Source: Deltaproteobacteria bacterium
GTDB lineage: Bacteria; Myxococcota_A; Polyangia; JAAYKL01
Length of the DNA stretch: 39,912 nucleotides
NCBI GenBank assembly: GCA_029565915.1
Contig: JAKQNG010000097.1
Coordinates: 1 to 39,912 of the forward strand
Direction: 5' to 3'
In this document: positions 30,792 through 39,041 of the stretch, one piece after another
Position numbering within the stretch: the first letter of the stretch is position 1
Layout: every line of letters starts with the position of its first letter
The notes under the pieces: model-generated
What the model saw: only the letters and a program-made list of their open reading frames with translations
What the model was told of the DNA's origin: nothing
Databases searched by the model: none
Program-made: the position numbers and the translations under genes

Positions 30792-33278
30792 TCACCGCAA
30801 AACTCCCCAGATGTCCGTTGCGTATTCGCGGATGGTGCGATCGCTGGAGAATCGGCCCATGCGCGCCGTATTCAGAATGGATTGGCGGGTCCACAGCGCC
30901 GGTTGACGCCACAATTCGTCCACGTGCCGCTGGGCATTGGCATAGCTCTCGAAATCCGCCATCAGCATGTAGGTATCCCCGCCATCGAGCAGGCTGTCGA
31001 CCACCGGCCAGAAGGCGCTGCGATCATCGGGGGTCAACTCACCCGTTGACAGAAGACTGATGATGTCCCGCAGCTCTTCGTTCCGTTCAAAGAAATCCCG
31101 GGGGCGATATCCGTTGCGTTTCATCTCTGCCACTTCGTGGGTTTTTCTGCCGAAGAGGAAAAAGTTTTCTGCCCCGACGGCCTCACGGATTTCCACATTC
31201 GCGCCGTCCAGTGTGCCGATGGTGAGGGCGCCGTTCAACGACAGCTTCATGTTTCCGGTGCCGGACGCCTCCATCCCCGCCGTGGAAATCTGTTCGGACA
31301 GATCTGCCGCGGGAACAATCCGCTCGGCAAGGGTGACCCGATAGTTGGGAACGAACACGACTTTCAGGATATCGCGTACGTCGGGATCCGCGTTGATGAA
31401 GTCACCCACGGCGCCGATGAGGCGGATGATCCGCCTGGCCATGGCGTAGCCGGGAGCCGCCTTTCCCGCGAACAGGATGGTGCGTGGCGCCCGGGCCGGG
31501 CCGCGCCGGTATTTGATGTCCCGATAGCAGCTGATCGCGTGCAGCACGTTGAGCAACTGGCGCTTGTATTCGTGAATCCGTTTGACCTGCACATCGAACA
31601 TGGAATCGGGATCGATGGACACACCGGTGGCGGCCTTCACGTCATCGGCCAGTCGCACTTTGTTTTCCCGCTTCACCGCCCGCCACGCCTTCTGGAACAC
31701 CTTGTCATCGGCGAAGGACTCCAGCTTTGACAGCTGATCGAGGTCGCGGACCCAGTCGGTTCCGATGCGCGAAGAAATGAGTGCGGCAAGACCGGGATTG
31801 CACGACAACAGCCATCGCCGTGGCGTTATCCCGTTGGTTTTGTTGTTGAAGTGCGACGGCATCATTGCATGGAAATCCCCGAACAGGCGGGACTTGACAA
31901 TATCGCTGTGGAGCGCGGATACGCCGTTCACGGATCGGCTGCCAACGATGGCCAGGTGCGCCATGCGGATGGATCGGACGCTGCCTTCCGCCACGAGGGA
32001 CATCCGGCGCTGTCGATCCCCGTCGCCGGGAAACGCCGCTGCAACTTCGTCCAGAAAACGCCGGTTGATTTCGTAGATGATTTGCAGGTGGCGCGGCAGG
32101 AGTTCCGCAAGCAGGTCAACGGGCCACTGTTCCAGCGCCTCGGGAAGAATCGTGTGATTGGTGTAGGCAAAGGCGTTTTTCGTCGTTGTCCACGCCGCGT
32201 CCCATTCGAAACCGTAATCGTCGAGCAGGAGGCGCATGAGTTCGGCCACTGCAAGGGCCGGGTGGGTGTCGTTCAGCTGAAACACCGCGCGATCCGGCAG
32301 CGACACCAGGCTGCGCGGATCGTCGCCGTTTTCCTTGAGGTGACGGTGGACGGCGTCCTGCAGTGTGGCGGATACAAAGAAATGTTCCTGTTTCAGGCGC
32401 AGGGCGCGCCCGGAAAAGAATGCGTCGTTGGGATAGAGCACACGGGAGATGTTTTCCGATTCATTTTTGTCTGCCACTGCAGCGAAATAGTCCCCGCGGT
32501 TGAAGTTGGCGAAATCAAATTCCCGCGACGCGCGCGCACCCCAGAGACGCAGGGTGTTCACCGTATCATTGCGGTATCCCGGAATCAGGATGTCGTAGGC
32601 CATGGCCAGCACATTCTGCGTTTCCACCCAGCGATAGGCCGTGCGGCCGTCTTCGCGGACGAAAGACTCCACCCGGCCGCCGAACTGCACAGTGAATACT
32701 TTGTCATAGCGCGGCACTTCCCACGGACATCCGAACCGCAGCCAGTTGTCGGGAATCTCCACCTGTTGTCCGCGTTCGATGGCCTGGCGGAACAGACCGT
32801 AGTCATACCGGATGCCGTAACCGATGGCGGGCAGCTTCAGGGTGGCCATGGAATCGAGGAAGCACGCGGCGAGCCTGCCGAGACCGCCGTTGCCGAGGCC
32901 GGCATCGGGTTCCTGTTCCACCACCGCGTTAAAATCGATTTGCAGATCGTCGAGGGCCTCTTTTGCCGGTTCGAGCAATCCCAGATTATTCAGGCCGTCC
33001 CGGAGCAGTCGACCGATGAGGAATTCGAGGGACAGGTAGTACACCCGTTTTGACCGGTTCTGATAATAGGACGACTGGGTCCGGTTCCAGCGATCCACCA
33101 TCCGGTCGCGGGCCGCGCGCGCCAGGCTCTGGAAGAAATCCATGTCCGTGACGCTGAAGCGATCCTTGGCGCTGCTGTACTCCACATGCGATGTGAAGGA
33201 CTTTTTCAAGGCATTCTTGTCGTTTTTCAGATCGCTGGAGGTCAACTCATCCCAAATTGAGGGCCTGGCATTCGTCAT
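30792..33278 (-). CDS. glgP: Glycogen/alpha-glucan phosphorylase
   Basis: The 828-residue enzyme releases glucose-1-phosphate from glycogen or maltodextrin using pyridoxal phosphate. The start at 33278 (MTNARPSIWDEL) has GGGGAG seven bases upstream and gives the usual family length; the longer frame to 33341 is not needed. Family segments include RVYYLSLEFLIGRLLRDGLNNLG (visible as VYYLSLEFLIGR and NNLGL), EEPDAGLGNGGLGRLAACFLDS-type text (EQEPDAGLGNGGLGRLAACF), FQLNDTHPALAVAELMRLL, and the PLP lysine site ASGTGNMKLSLNGALTIGT. No glycogen synthase or branching gene is nearby. It follows nptA by 64 bases on the same strand. Confidence 0.96.
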   Translation of the reverse strand: MTNARPSIWDELTSSDLKNDKNALKKSFTSHVEYSSAKDRFSVTDMDFFQSLARAARDRMVDRWNRTQSSYYQNRSKRVYYLSLEFLIGRLLRDGLNNLGLLEPAKEALDDLQIDFNAVVEQEPDAGLGNGGLGRLAACFLDSMATLKLPAIGYGIRYDYGLFRQAIERGQQVEIPDNWLRFGCPWEVPRYDKVFTVQFGGRVESFVREDGRTAYRWVETQNVLAMAYDILIPGYRNDTVNTLRLWGARASREFDFANFNRGDYFAAVADKNESENISRVLYPNDAFFSGRALRLKQEHFFVSATLQDAVHRHLKENGDDPRSLVSLPDRAVFQLNDTHPALAVAELMRLLLDDYGFEWDAAWTTTKNAFAYTNHTILPEALEQWPVDLLAELLPRHLQIIYEINRRFLDEVAAAFPGDGDRQRRMSLVAEGSVRSIRMAHLAIVGSRSVNGVSALHSDIVKSRLFGDFHAMMPSHFNNKTNGITPRRWLLSCNPGLAALISSRIGTDWVRDLDQLSKLESFADDKVFQKAWRAVKRENKVRLADDVKAATGVSIDPDSMFDVQVKRIHEYKRQLLNVLHAISCYRDIKYRRGPARAPRTILFAGKAAPGYAMARRIIRLIGAVGDFINADPDVRDILKVVFVPNYRVTLAERIVPAADLSEQISTAGMEASGTGNMKLSLNGALTIGTLDGANVEIREAVGAENFFLFGRKTHEVAEMKRNGYRPRDFFERNEELRDIISLLSTGELTPDDRSAFWPVVDSLLDGGDTYMLMADFESYANAQRHVDELWRQPALWTRQSILNTARMGRFSSDRTIREYATDIWGVLR

Positions 33279-33342
33279 GGTGGTACTCCCCGTGTTCTGT
33301 CTGTCTGCGCAGCATCGTACTGCGGACGTCGACAGTTTCAAA

Positions 33343-35487
33343 TCATTGATTTTTTTTGTGGGGTCGATCCGTGTGACGGCGGTGGTGGAGATGTGTCATG
33401 TCAGAGGGTGACAGTTCCTCGATCAGGGTACGGGCGATGTTGTCGATGCGCTCGCCGATGGCCCGCAGATTGGAGAGGGTGCTGAGGTGCCAGGTGCTGG
33501 TGGCCACAGATGCTTCCTTCATGGAGTGCAGCCGTTCGAGGTGGCGCTCCCGCAACTCGCGCTCCAGCGCATGGTCGCCTTCGATGCGGGCGAGGATCGC
33601 CGCAGCGACATTGCCGTCCATCCGGCCCATTGCCTGCTCGGCCAGTGCAAACTTCTCCGCCACGCGGGCGTGGTAGGCGCGCAGTTCCGCCACGCCTTCC
33701 TGTGAAAAGCTGATTTCCTTGCGGTGCAGCTTTCTGGCCGTGTGGGCAATTTCCTTGGTGAGAATGTCGCCGATACCCTCCAGCTCTTCCACCACGTAGA
33801 TGAGCGTGCGCTCCACAGCCCGCAGGGACGATTCCAGGTGCCCCCGCGCCATGCGCGCCAGATAGGGGCGGATGGCCTTTTCCAGGATATCCACCTTGTC
33901 GTCTTCCCGTTCCATCCGATCCATGGCGTCCGCGTCCGGCGTCGCCAGCATACCCATGGCGTCGTTGAGCATTCCGCGGACGATGCCGGCAAGGCGCAGG
34001 GTTTCCCTTCGGGCGAGATCGATGGCCACCGCGGGCACTTCCAGCGAAGCCGGGTTGAGGTATCGCGGGGCAAAGGCCTCGTCGCCCGGCCGCAGGGGTA
34101 CGAGTCTGCGCGTCAACCATGCAAACGGACGGATCAGGCCGATCAGCACCAGCCCCGTTGTCACGGTAAAAATGGTATGGCCGTTGGCCACCTGGCGGGC
34201 CACGGAATCGGAACCGCCGATCCCGGTGAGTGCCCGGGCGCCATCGACGAACAGGAACAGAAACGGAAACGCGATGAGCACACCGGTGGCGGCGACCAGC
34301 AGATGGGCAACGGCCACCTGTTTTCCGGCGCGTCCCGTGCCGAGGGAGGCCAGCAGGGCGGTGGCGCAGGTTCCCAGATGGGCACCCCAGGCGAGGGGCA
34401 GGCCCGCCTCCAGGGTCAACACACCGCCGGCGCACAGGGCAATGGCCAGGCCGATGGTGATGGCGCTCGACTGGACCAGCGCGGTAAATCCCGCGGCGAT
34501 CAGGATGCCCAGCACCGGCTGATGACCCAGATGGGCCAGGGCATCGATGAACAGGGGCAGGGTCCGCAGGGGTTCCACGGCGCGGCTCATGACAGACAAC
34601 CCGAAGAACAGGAGGCCGAACCCCAGCAGCGCATCCGCGGCGTGCCGCAGGGAATGCCGTCGGCTGGAAACCCGCATCAGCACCCCCGCCGCCACCGCCA
34701 GCAGCGCATAGTCCGCCACGTTGAACGCGATGAGCTGGGCCGTCACCGTGGTACCGATTTTTGCTCCCAGCGTGACGCCGATGGCCTGGGCCAGCGTCAT
34801 GGCCGTGGCATCCACGAATCCCACCAGCATGACCGTGGTGGCACTGGAACTCTGCAGCACCACCGTGGCCAGCACACCGGTGAGCAGCGCCGAAAAGCGG
34901 TTGCCCGTGAATCTGGACAGGATGGTTTTCATCCGGTGTCCGGCCGCGTTCTTCAGGCCTTCGCCGGAGATCTCCATGCCCAGCAGGAACAACCCCAGAC
35001 CACCCAGCAGACCGAAAATGACGAATAGAAACCATCCGGTGGGGCGGGCTTCGATGGAAAAATGAACCGGTGGCGTCTGAAAACCATCTTCGTAGTATGC
35101 GCTGACGACGTACATGCCGGGACGATTGCCGACCCGGAACGCCACCTCCGCACGACCGCGTCCATCGGTCCGGGCTTCGTTGATGGACAGGACCGCCCCT
35201 TTCGCGCCGGTCGGCAGGACGGTGATGCGGAAGGTGATGCGCCGGTGGGCCGCGGGTACGCCGTTTTCGGTCACACGCACGGCCAGTGGTCGATCCGTGG
35301 ATTGTCCGACCACCGCAATCAATCCGGTCATGCCCGGCGAGAGGGACTGGTTGACCATCCGGATATCCGTCGGTCGGGGAAGGGCGCCCGGCGTGGCCTC
35401 TGCCGACGCGCTGCCCGGCAGCAGCAGCAGTGCGGACAGACCGATCAGCAGGACCGACTGTTTGAATGTGGTGTTCCAGCGTTTCAT
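33343..35487 (-). CDS. Na/Pi cotransporter (NptA family) with exported Ig-like domain and PhoU-like tail
   Basis: The ATG at 35487 has AGGAAG six bases upstream and gives 714 residues. A signal peptide (residues 1-29) precedes an Ig-like or Big_1-type domain (~45-147; AVRVTENGVPAAHRRITFRI, DGRGRAEVAFRVG, GMYVVSAYYEDG). The PF02690-type transporter core follows, with the two repeated signature motifs QSSSATT (212) and QSSAIT (339) in each half. After the membrane part a helical cytoplasmic PhoU-like region (~500-690; RMEREDDKVDILEKAIRPYL and similar) ends in a His/Lys-rich tail. NptA carries sodium-coupled phosphate. Most relatives start directly at the first membrane helix, so the periplasmic Ig domain is unusual. 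It is divergent from the ABC operon at 35563. Confidence 0.92.
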   Translation of the reverse strand: MKRWNTTFKQSVLLIGLSALLLLPGSASAEATPGALPRPTDIRMVNQSLSPGMTGLIAVVGQSTDRPLAVRVTENGVPAAHRRITFRITVLPTGAKGAVLSINEARTDGRGRAEVAFRVGNRPGMYVVSAYYEDGFQTPPVHFSIEARPTGWFLFVIFGLLGGLGLFLLGMEISGEGLKNAAGHRMKTILSRFTGNRFSALLTGVLATVVLQSSSATTVMLVGFVDATAMTLAQAIGVTLGAKIGTTVTAQLIAFNVADYALLAVAAGVLMRVSSRRHSLRHAADALLGFGLLFFGLSVMSRAVEPLRTLPLFIDALAHLGHQPVLGILIAAGFTALVQSSAITIGLAIALCAGGVLTLEAGLPLAWGAHLGTCATALLASLGTGRAGKQVAVAHLLVAATGVLIAFPFLFLFVDGARALTGIGGSDSVARQVANGHTIFTVTTGLVLIGLIRPFAWLTRRLVPLRPGDEAFAPRYLNPASLEVPAVAIDLARRETLRLAGIVRGMLNDAMGMLATPDADAMDRMEREDDKVDILEKAIRPYLARMARGHLESSLRAVERTLIYVVEELEGIGDILTKEIAHTARKLHRKEISFSQEGVAELRAYHARVAEKFALAEQAMGRMDGNVAAAILARIEGDHALERELRERHLERLHSMKEASVATSTWHLSTLSNLRAIGERIDNIARTLIEELSPSDMTHLHHRRHTDRPHKKNQ

Positions 35488-35513
35488 GAAAACTTCCTGC
35501 AAATGCGGATCCC

Positions 35514-35537
35514 CGGTTCCAGAACCGATGCTATGAT
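35514..35537 (+). promoter_or_regulatory. Extended -10 promoter with adjacent dyad, divergent region
   Basis: TGC-TATGAT at 35529-35537 is a strong extended -10 element for the plus-strand operon. It is preceded by the perfect dyad CGGTTC-CA-GAACCG at 35514-35527, which lies between the -35 and -10 positions. A bound protein there would block this promoter and could affect the divergent nptA start in the same 75-base gap. The start of transcription is predicted near 35544, and the ribosome site is GGAGG just before the ATG. Confidence 0.42.
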
Positions 35538-35562
35538 GCGACATCGACGGGTGGAGGAAAAC

Positions 35563-37302
35563 ATGAAAACGCGAATCCCGGTAGTGTTTGGTGCGGGGTT
35601 GTTGCTGTTATGGAGTGCTTCTGCGGCGGCGGGTGATGTTGCACTGGAGGTGGAACGCGTTGGCCTTGACGGGCACATCAACCGGGACACACCGGTTGTG
35701 CTGCAGTACCGCATCGTCAACCAGGGAGACGCACAGGACGTTGTCATGGGATTGCAGATTCCGGCCCCGAACTCTTCGTGGCTTCCTTTCCCGCCGGAAA
35801 CCGTTGCGCCGGTCACCCTGTCCCTCACGCGCGGCGAACAGCGAACGGTGGAATGGATTCTTCCCGCACTCCCGGACAATTCGATGGAGTCCCGCGAGGA
35901 ACCATCAAAGCTGTTTCTCACGGCGCGGGACAACGCCGGACATGTCGTCCGGACCCTTCTACCGCCGATCCGGACCGGCTGGAGTCCAACGGTCATTCTC
36001 GCGGCAAACAGGGATGACGCGCTGCGACTGGAGCAGGCCATCCATCAGTCGGACCTTCATGCGGGCGGGGAACGCCGGCAGCTGGCGATGGTTTTCAACG
36101 GGTTTCCCGAAATCTGGTACGAGTATCTGGCTGCATCGACGGTGGTTCTCGCCCGGCCCTGTACGGACCTGTCCCATGAACAGCAGGCGGCGCTCCGGCG
36201 CTGGCTTCATGCGGGAGGGCATCTGGGCATTCTGTCCGGATACAGCGGGGACTGCCAGTCCTTCCTGCCACCGGGGAAGGTGACGCCGGGAGCGAACATC
36301 TCCCTTGGAGACGGCACGGTCTCCGTTGCGCCATCGGCCAACGATCCGGAAGGCGCGCAACAGCAATGGCTGGCCCATCTGGTTCAGGCGGTTCCCGTCG
36401 CTCCGGTCCGCATCCATCCGCCGCTTCTGCTCCACTACGAAATGCCTGATACAACCATGCTCGTGGGCCTCATTATCGCGATGATCCTGCTGCTGGGTCC
36501 CGGCATTCACCTGCTGCTGATCTATCTGAGGCGGCGGGAACTGGTGTGGGTCGTGCTTCCGGCGGCAGGCATCGCCCTGTCCGTCGCCATGTACGCCACC
36601 GCCTCCCGGGTAAAGGGCGAATCCACTGCGCTGGAAGTCCATCAGGTGGTGTGGAAACAGCCGGACGTGGAAGAAGCCTCCGTGACGACCGCCGTGCGGA
36701 TGCAATCTGATCGGGTGGGGCTGCGACGCCTGGAGGTGCGGGGCATCCAGCCCTTCCTCGGGGATGCGACGGCGATCGTCCAGAATGCCATCGACAGGAC
36801 CATTGAATATGTGCCGCGGCGCAATGGCCTGTCCCTGCGGCGGATTCCCATGCACCGGTTTTCGTCAAAGGATTTTCACTTTACGTCGCCGGGAATGCTG
36901 CCGGATGTGGCATTCAACGTTGATGACAAGCGGATCGTCCACATCGTGAATTCGCTGACGACGCCCCTTGAGGAACTCGTGCTCGCGATCGATTCCACGT
37001 TCTACGCGATTCCCGGAAAACTGGCATCCGGAGAGCGGTTGGACATGCCCCTCACGGACAGAATGCGGATTGACCCGACGGAGTTGACCGATGAGATGAC
37101 CAGGGAGGAGTGGTGGCGCAGACGCCGGCTGGGTGTGATCGGAGACCGGTTGCGGGAAACGCCGGGAGAGGTCGTCCTCATCGCCGGATGCAGTGACGGC
37201 AGGTTGCCATCGGTCGAACTGTTTCCGGCGCCCGCCGTGGAATACCACCGGACGACCTGCGTGTGGCAGCAGGCGCGCGAGGAGGTAAATGATGAACAGT
37301 GA
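35563..37302 (+). CDS. Exported membrane protein of an ABC-2 type operon
   Basis: The ATG at 35563 has GGAGG five bases upstream and gives 579 residues; the longer frame from 35062 overlaps nptA and is rejected. A signal peptide (1-23) precedes beta domains (~25-135). A flavodoxin- or amidotransferase-like region follows (~140-260): PTVILAANRDDALRLEQ, then SHEQQAALRRWLHAGGHLG, where a residue strip and a Gly-Gly loop recall the auxiliary domain of Gld-type exporters. Two membrane helices lie at ~299-322 and ~328-348, then a second beta region reaches the C-terminus. Active-site Cys-His-Glu residues are not evident. It overlaps the ABC ATPase gene by 14 bases, so it is likely a third subunit of the transporter. 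Confidence 0.8.
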   Translation: MKTRIPVVFGAGLLLLWSASAAAGDVALEVERVGLDGHINRDTPVVLQYRIVNQGDAQDVVMGLQIPAPNSSWLPFPPETVAPVTLSLTRGEQRTVEWILPALPDNSMESREEPSKLFLTARDNAGHVVRTLLPPIRTGWSPTVILAANRDDALRLEQAIHQSDLHAGGERRQLAMVFNGFPEIWYEYLAASTVVLARPCTDLSHEQQAALRRWLHAGGHLGILSGYSGDCQSFLPPGKVTPGANISLGDGTVSVAPSANDPEGAQQQWLAHLVQAVPVAPVRIHPPLLLHYEMPDTTMLVGLIIAMILLLGPGIHLLLIYLRRRELVWVVLPAAGIALSVAMYATASRVKGESTALEVHQVVWKQPDVEEASVTTAVRMQSDRVGLRRLEVRGIQPFLGDATAIVQNAIDRTIEYVPRRNGLSLRRIPMHRFSSKDFHFTSPGMLPDVAFNVDDKRIVHIVNSLTTPLEELVLAIDSTFYAIPGKLASGERLDMPLTDRMRIDPTELTDEMTREEWWRRRRLGVIGDRLRETPGEVVLIAGCSDGRLPSVELFPAPAVEYHRTTCVWQQAREEVNDEQ

Positions 37303-38227
37303 ACGCCCGGAGGAATGCCTGGTCCGGTTGTCGGAGCTGACTGTACGTTTCGGGGCCTTTGTCGCACTGGATCGTCTGTCGTTTCAGATGAACAGGGGCG
37401 AAGTCATCGGACTGGTGGGGCCCAACGGCGCGGGGAAAACCACCCTGCTGCGGGTGCTGGCCACGCTGCAGCCCCCCACGGGAGGAAGCGCATGGATTGC
37501 CGGATATGACGTATCTGCGCACCCGGCCGCCGTGCGGCGCGTCATCGGTTACCTGCCCGATTTTGCGGGGTTGTACCAGGACATGAAGGTCAGGGAGTAT
37601 CCGGCCTTTTTTGCCGCTGCCAACGGTCTCGATGCGAAACAGATTGCGGCCTTCACGGCAAGGGCGCTCACGCTGTGCAACCTCGTTGATCGGCAGAACG
37701 ATTTCATTGAACAGTTGTCAAAGGGCATGCGGGCGAAGCTGGCCTTTGCCGGTGTTCTTGCCGGGGACCCGCCCCTGCTGCTGCTGGATGAGCCAATGTC
37801 CGGGCTCGACCCGTCCGCCCGGAAAGCCATCCGCGAAATTATCCTGCAGTTGCGCGATGAGGGACGCACTGTCCTGATTTCGTCCCACCTGCTCGCAGAT
37901 CTCGAACAGTTCTGTGATCGCGTGCTCTTTCTGCGCGGGGGGCAAATTCTTTCCGAATCGGTGGATCAGACACCGGTTGTTCAACTTGTGCTGGAGTCGG
38001 AAGATGAGACCACCCCGGACCGACTGCGCGCCATGCCGGGAGTGGCAGATGTGCAGAAGAAGAACGACGTCAGAAACGGGTACGTACTGGTTCTAAAGGA
38101 AGGCGCCCATGTGCCTTCCACGCTGGCGGCCATTACCGCCGCAGGCCTGCCGGTCATGCTCTTCGCCCCTGCCGGCCATACGCTGGAAGATCGATTTGCT
38201 CGGGCCGTGGAAGGGAGGCATCCGTGA
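37289..38227 (+). CDS. ABC transporter ATP-binding protein
   Basis: The 312-residue protein has all ABC motifs: Walker A GPNGAGKT, Q-loop region in IGYLPDFAGLYQ, signature LSKGM (with QLSKGMRAKLAFAG), Walker B LLLLDEPMSGLDP and the H-loop SSHLL. The C-terminal ~90 residues are an extra small domain common in ABC-2 drug or polysaccharide export ATPases. The ATG at 37289 overlaps the previous gene by 14 bases; an ATG at 37292 has better spacing from GGAGG at 37281-37285. It shares its 3' end with the permease start (TGATG). The substrate is not evident. Confidence 0.95.
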   Translation: MMNSERPEECLVRLSELTVRFGAFVALDRLSFQMNRGEVIGLVGPNGAGKTTLLRVLATLQPPTGGSAWIAGYDVSAHPAAVRRVIGYLPDFAGLYQDMKVREYPAFFAAANGLDAKQIAAFTARALTLCNLVDRQNDFIEQLSKGMRAKLAFAGVLAGDPPLLLLDEPMSGLDPSARKAIREIILQLRDEGRTVLISSHLLADLEQFCDRVLFLRGGQILSESVDQTPVVQLVLESEDETTPDRLRAMPGVADVQKKNDVRNGYVLVLKEGAHVPSTLAAITAAGLPVMLFAPAGHTLEDRFARAVEGRHP

Positions 38228-39024
38228 TGGGATTTCTGCGCAACCCCGTCATCCGTCGGGAAATCGAACATCGCATGCGGGACAACCGCACCTACTTCAT
38301 CCCGACCGTGCTGCTGGCACTGCTCGGCCTGCTGACCGCGGCCGTGTACGCGACAATGACCCTGGTCGGCCGGGGCCACGATGCCACCATACAGGGCTGG
38401 CAGATCGGGCTCGCCATCTTTCATGCACAGGCCTTTCTGCTGATGGCCCTCATGGTGCTGCTGGTGCCGTCCATCAGCGCCGGCGCGATCACCTCGGAGC
38501 GGGATCGGGGAACCCTGGTGCCGCTGCTCGTCACGCCCATGTCCCGTGTCCGGATTGCCGTTGGCAAATGGATATCTTCTGTCCTCTATATTCTGCTGCT
38601 TCTGATTACGGCCATTCCCTTCGGCGCTCTCGCTTCCGGATTCGGCGGCGTCACCGGTCACCTGCTGCTGTCCACCTGGGCCTGCCTGATCACTACCGTT
38701 CTGTTCCTGTCGTCCATGGGACTCATGGTCTCCACCCTGGTCCGGCGAACGGTTCCAGCCATGTTGCTCGCCTACGGGCTTGTGGCGTTTGCCGTCATCG
38801 GCACCGCCATCGTGGACGGTGTACTGAATCTGTTGAACCCGGCCATGGAACGCATTGTTGTACTGTATGCGAATCCGTTCACGCCGCTGGTCCTGAACCT
38901 CGAAGAGCGCTTCTCGACAGATCCCGCCATGCCCGTCTGGTGGTGGACGCCCGTCATCCATCTGGCCCTGTCCGCTGTTTTCATCACCGTTGCCGGTTAC
39001 CGGATCTCCCGCATGCGCGAGTAG
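38227..39024 (+). CDS. ABC-2 type transporter permease
   Basis: From the ATG at 38227, which overlaps the ATPase stop by one base, the product has 265 residues; a GTG at 38224 is also possible. Six membrane helices are predicted. The segment ITSERDRGTLVPLLVTPMSR after the second helix is the ABC-2 coupling region that recurs in this family, followed by KWISSVLYILLLLITAIPFG and the end ITVAGYRISRMRE. A single six-helix permease means a homodimer with two ATPase copies. The upstream exported protein probably completes the exporter, as in Gld-type machines. The gene ends 17 bases before the convergent pgsA-like gene. Confidence 0.9.
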   Translation: MGFLRNPVIRREIEHRMRDNRTYFIPTVLLALLGLLTAAVYATMTLVGRGHDATIQGWQIGLAIFHAQAFLLMALMVLLVPSISAGAITSERDRGTLVPLLVTPMSRVRIAVGKWISSVLYILLLLITAIPFGALASGFGGVTGHLLLSTWACLITTVLFLSSMGLMVSTLVRRTVPAMLLAYGLVAFAVIGTAIVDGVLNLLNPAMERIVVLYANPFTPLVLNLEERFSTDPAMPVWWWTPVIHLALSAVFITVAGYRISRMRE

Positions 39025-39041
39025 CGTCCACGGAATCTGTC

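Noticed and set aside
30762-30800. Hairpin GCGGT-TGTC-ACCGC as a two-way terminator
   Set aside because: The stem is only five base pairs, overlaps the glgP stop, and has no T run on either strand.
31851-33053. 400-residue open frame on the plus strand
   Set aside because: It is antisense to glgP, which has all phosphorylase motifs including the PLP lysine.
33401-35035. 544-residue frame on the minus strand and 434-residue frame on the plus strand over nptA
   Set aside because: Both overlap the NptA gene in other frames. They are Gly/Arg/Pro-rich and lack membrane helices, whereas the chosen frame has the family QSS motifs.
35062-35562. N-terminal extension of the ABC operon's first gene
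   Set aside because: It lies inside nptA on the other strand; the ATG at 35563 has GGAGG and begins a signal peptide.
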